From: an uncultured euryarchaeote
Lineage (GTDB): Archaea; Thermoplasmatota; Poseidoniia; Poseidoniales; Poseidoniaceae
Assembly (NCBI GenBank): GCA_937897005.1
Contig: CALCOQ010000199.1
Span: 1 to 5,749 of the forward strand
DNA: 5,749 nt
Direction of reading: 5' to 3'
In this document: piece by piece, positions 5,295 through 5,749 of the stretch
How positions within the stretch are numbered: the stretch's first letter is position 1
Layout: each line of letters starts with the position of its first letter
The notes under the pieces: generated by a model
Told to the model about the DNA's origin: nothing
Seen by the model: the letters and a program-made list of their open reading frames with translations, nothing else
Databases searched by the model: none
Translations under genes and position numbers: made by a program

Positions 5295-5749
5295 ATGTTG
5301 ACGTACGCAGGAGTCGATTTCTATGATATCGAATCTCAATTGAGTGAAGACGAGATCATGGTCCGTGACATGGTAAGGGACTGGGTCGATGAGGAGGTCA
5401 TCCCCAATATCGAAGAGGCCTGTCGAGAAGGTCGTTTTCCAGAGGAATGGGGGCAGGCCCTGGGAGAAATGGGCGTCCTAGGAATGACCATCGATGAGAA
5501 ATATGGCTGCGCTGGGATGTCCTATGTCGCCTATGGTCTGGTTTGTCAAGAACTCGAACGAGGTGATAGTGGCCTGCGCTCCTTTGCCAGCGTGCAGGGT
5601 TCGTTGGCGATGTTCCCGATATCCGCCTTCGGTTCAGAGGAGCAGAAGATGCACTATCTTCCGAAGATGGCCAGTGGAGAATGGGTCGGTTGTTTTGGCT
5701 TGACTGAACCTGATTATGGTTCAAATCCTGGAGATATGATCACACGCGC
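5295..5749 (+). CDS. Glutaryl-CoA dehydrogenase-like acyl-CoA dehydrogenase (5' part, runs off window)
   Basis: The first 151 codons of an acyl-CoA dehydrogenase; family members are about 390 residues, so over half is beyond the window edge. The N-terminal helical domain is clear. LSEDEIMVRDMVRDW, GVLGMTIDEKYGCAGMSYVA, YGLVCQELERGDSGLRSF, ASVQGSLAMFPISAFGSEEQ and CFGLTEPDYGSNPGDM match glutaryl-CoA dehydrogenase segment by segment, especially YGCAG, the ELER-DSG-RS block and the CFGLTEP signature. The classical enzyme oxidises and decarboxylates glutaryl-CoA to crotonyl-CoA in lysine and tryptophan breakdown; some relatives do not decarboxylate. The catalytic Glu and the glutaryl-binding Arg region are not fully visible, so substrate is open. 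It is clearly a different subfamily from the dehydrogenase at 407-1573. The start is set by a strong Shine-Dalgarno. No frameshift is seen up to the edge. Confidence 0.9.
   Translation, partial: MLTYAGVDFYDIESQLSEDEIMVRDMVRDWVDEEVIPNIEEACREGRFPEEWGQALGEMGVLGMTIDEKYGCAGMSYVAYGLVCQELERGDSGLRSFASVQGSLAMFPISAFGSEEQKMHYLPKMASGEWVGCFGLTEPDYGSNPGDMITR

Noticed and set aside
1..5749. Mobile element, CRISPR array, tRNA/rRNA or defence cassette
   Set aside because: No inverted-repeat ends, transposase or integrase motifs, regularly spaced repeats or tRNA-like cloverleaf were seen on either strand. Almost every base is accounted for by housekeeping or envelope genes.

Overview
The window most likely comes from the chromosome of a marine planktonic archaeon of the Euryarchaeota/Thermoplasmatota type, such as Marine Group II (Poseidoniales) or a relative. 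Three things point there. The tyrosyl-tRNA synthetase is of the archaeal/eukaryotic type. Next to it is a small archaeal-looking protein that resembles DUF5611. The genes are tightly packed, with short divergent promoter gaps and some near-leaderless starts, and they sit among aerobic acyl-CoA oxidation genes and a membrane-anchored propeller protein. The lineage is inferred from gene content; there is no rRNA here to settle it.

Layout from left to right: a small cupin (20-379, +) converges on a short-chain-type acyl-CoA dehydrogenase (407-1573, -). A divergent promoter gap then leads to a GcvH-like lipoyl-domain protein (1698-2102, +). That gene ends exactly where the tyrosyl-tRNA synthetase ends on the other strand (2103-3359, -); one TGATCA palindrome supplies both stop codons. 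The synthetase lies 3 bases downstream of a 178-residue DUF5611-like gene (3363-3896, -), almost certainly in one operon. Diverging from this pair is a secreted, C-terminally anchored beta-propeller-like protein (3974-5233, +). Last comes the first 151 codons of a glutaryl-CoA-dehydrogenase-like protein (5295 to the window edge, +).

Functionally the window mixes translation (TyrRS), flavin-dependent acyl-CoA oxidation (two dehydrogenases of different subfamilies), a glycine-cleavage/lipoyl-type protein, a small metal-binding cupin and one envelope protein. This is ordinary core-genome content. I see no mobile element, CRISPR array, RNA gene or toxin/defence cassette, and no gene-free stretch longer than about 125 bases.

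Two features stand out. The GcvH-like protein has Glu where the lipoylated Lys should be. The TyrRS carries an insertion of about 36 residues, built from a tandem duplication, directly before its KMSKS loop.
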